59,267 nucleotides of DNA, taken from NCBI GenBank assembly GCA_019694685.1, contig JAIBBM010000026.1, forward strand, positions 1 to 59,267, read 5' to 3'. This DNA comes from Leptospirales bacterium (GTDB lineage: Bacteria > Spirochaetota > Leptospiria > Leptospirales > Leptonemataceae). A program made the translations under genes and the position numbers. Shown piece after piece: positions 59,016 through 59,267 of the stretch. Under the pieces are notes generated by a model. That model did no database searches. It was not told the DNA's origin and saw nothing but the letters and a program-made list of their open reading frames with translations. The stretch's first letter is position 1, and every line of letters starts with the position of its first letter.

Positions 59016-59267
59016 TCAACCCAGGCGAAATCCAGCCATTGGGAATTTACGCGCCAGTTCCAGAACTCCGCCGTTCACTTTCTGGATGTTGGCCGGGTTC
59101 TGAGCGTCGCTGAGCAAATCACAAATCAGATTTCCTACGCGCACGAATTCATCCTTTCCAAACCCACGAGTGGTCAGAGCTGGACTTCCAAATCGCACAC
59201 CACTTGTGACAGCTGGAGGATTTGGATCAAATGGAATTCCATTCTTGTTCGCGGTGATTCCAGCTTC
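59016..59267 (-). CDS. glyA: serine hydroxymethyltransferase, C-terminal end
   Basis: The last 83 residues of GlyA, running off the window. Visible: EAGITANKNGIPFDPNPPAV (with the conserved NKN), VRFGSPALTTRGFGKDEFVR and a typical C-terminal helix. GlyA makes glycine and 5,10-methylene-THF from serine, linking to the folate enzyme at 54.6 kb. Confidence 0.93.
   Translation of the reverse strand, partial: EAGITANKNGIPFDPNPPAVTSGVRFGSPALTTRGFGKDEFVRVGNLICDLLSDAQNPANIQKVNGGVLELARKFPMAGFRLG

Noticed and set aside
1..59267. tRNA, rRNA, T-box, riboswitch, transposase or prophage genes
   Set aside because: No cloverleaf, ribosomal RNA, T-box core or transposase/integrase motif was recognised in any intergenic or coding region; this was a visual search, not a covariance-model search.

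Overview
The window most likely comes from a spirochaete of the order Leptospirales. The evidence is: a DUF1554 lipoprotein (a family known mainly from Leptospira), more than a dozen short lipoproteins with spirochaete-style relaxed lipoboxes, the long insert-containing form of IspG, and a chemotaxis operon beside general housekeeping genes. Base composition looks close to 50% GC by eye, which argues for a relative of Leptospira (Leptonema/Turneriella-like) rather than a low-GC Leptospira. That placement is an inference. No tRNA, rRNA, CRISPR array, transposase or phage gene was seen.

Layout. 1-8.8 kb: a frameshifted MATE exporter (cut by the window edge), two exported proteins, alaS behind a perfect palindrome, yajQ and a TPR gene, then three lipoprotein genes on the minus strand, one (YceK-like) probably frameshifted near its end. 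8.8-14.1 kb: a DUF1554 lipoprotein, a secreted eight-cysteine peptide, ispG, an APC permease and a TetR regulator. 14.1-20.9 kb: a minus-strand operon (TlpA-like lipoprotein, glycosyltransferase, DUF167, large unknown protein) diverging from an RNA-polymerase-omega-like protein with a long acidic tail, a DUF115/MptE-like protein and DAHP synthase. 20.9-22.5 kb and 36.5-37.9 kb: two paralogous beta-propeller lipoproteins, each next to a member of the same intergenic repeat family. 22.5-31.1 kb: a purine/uracil-type permease, aldo/keto reductase, VOC protein, an MBL-SDR-membrane protein operon whose last gene seems to start with CTG, and an ECF sigma/FecR-like/methyltransferase operon. 31.2-36.4 kb: a tiny secreted C-x14-C protein, an operon of a lipoprotein, a secreted caspase-like protein and an MBL lipoprotein, an acyltransferase-like/TetR divergent pair with a visible operator, and GlsB. 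38-41.7 kb: a MauG-type di-haem lipoprotein operon, a pterin dehydratase and a lipoprotein.

41.8-56.2 kb is an almost gap-free run of 16 minus-strand genes: coiled-coil protein, zapA, 5-formyl-THF cyclo-ligase, cheW, cheA, cheB, cheY, scpA, scpB, a pheA-like gene, tyrA, cmk, rpsA, a membrane TPR gene, hisG and a phospholipase-C-like gene. It links cell division, chemotaxis, chromosome segregation, aromatic amino acids and translation. The last segment holds infC-rpmI-rplT, a DsbD-like protein and the 3' end of glyA.

Most notable: cheA is fused to a CheC-type phosphatase domain with one intact catalytic motif; the pheA-like protein has lost about half of its dehydratase domain and its catalytic TRF motif; a repeat family sits beside both propeller genes; several genes have no ATG/GTG/TTG start available (CTG for a membrane-operon gene, ATT for the cyclo-ligase); and a secreted caspase-like protein sits in a lipoprotein operon. 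All calls come from reading the sequence only, with no database search.
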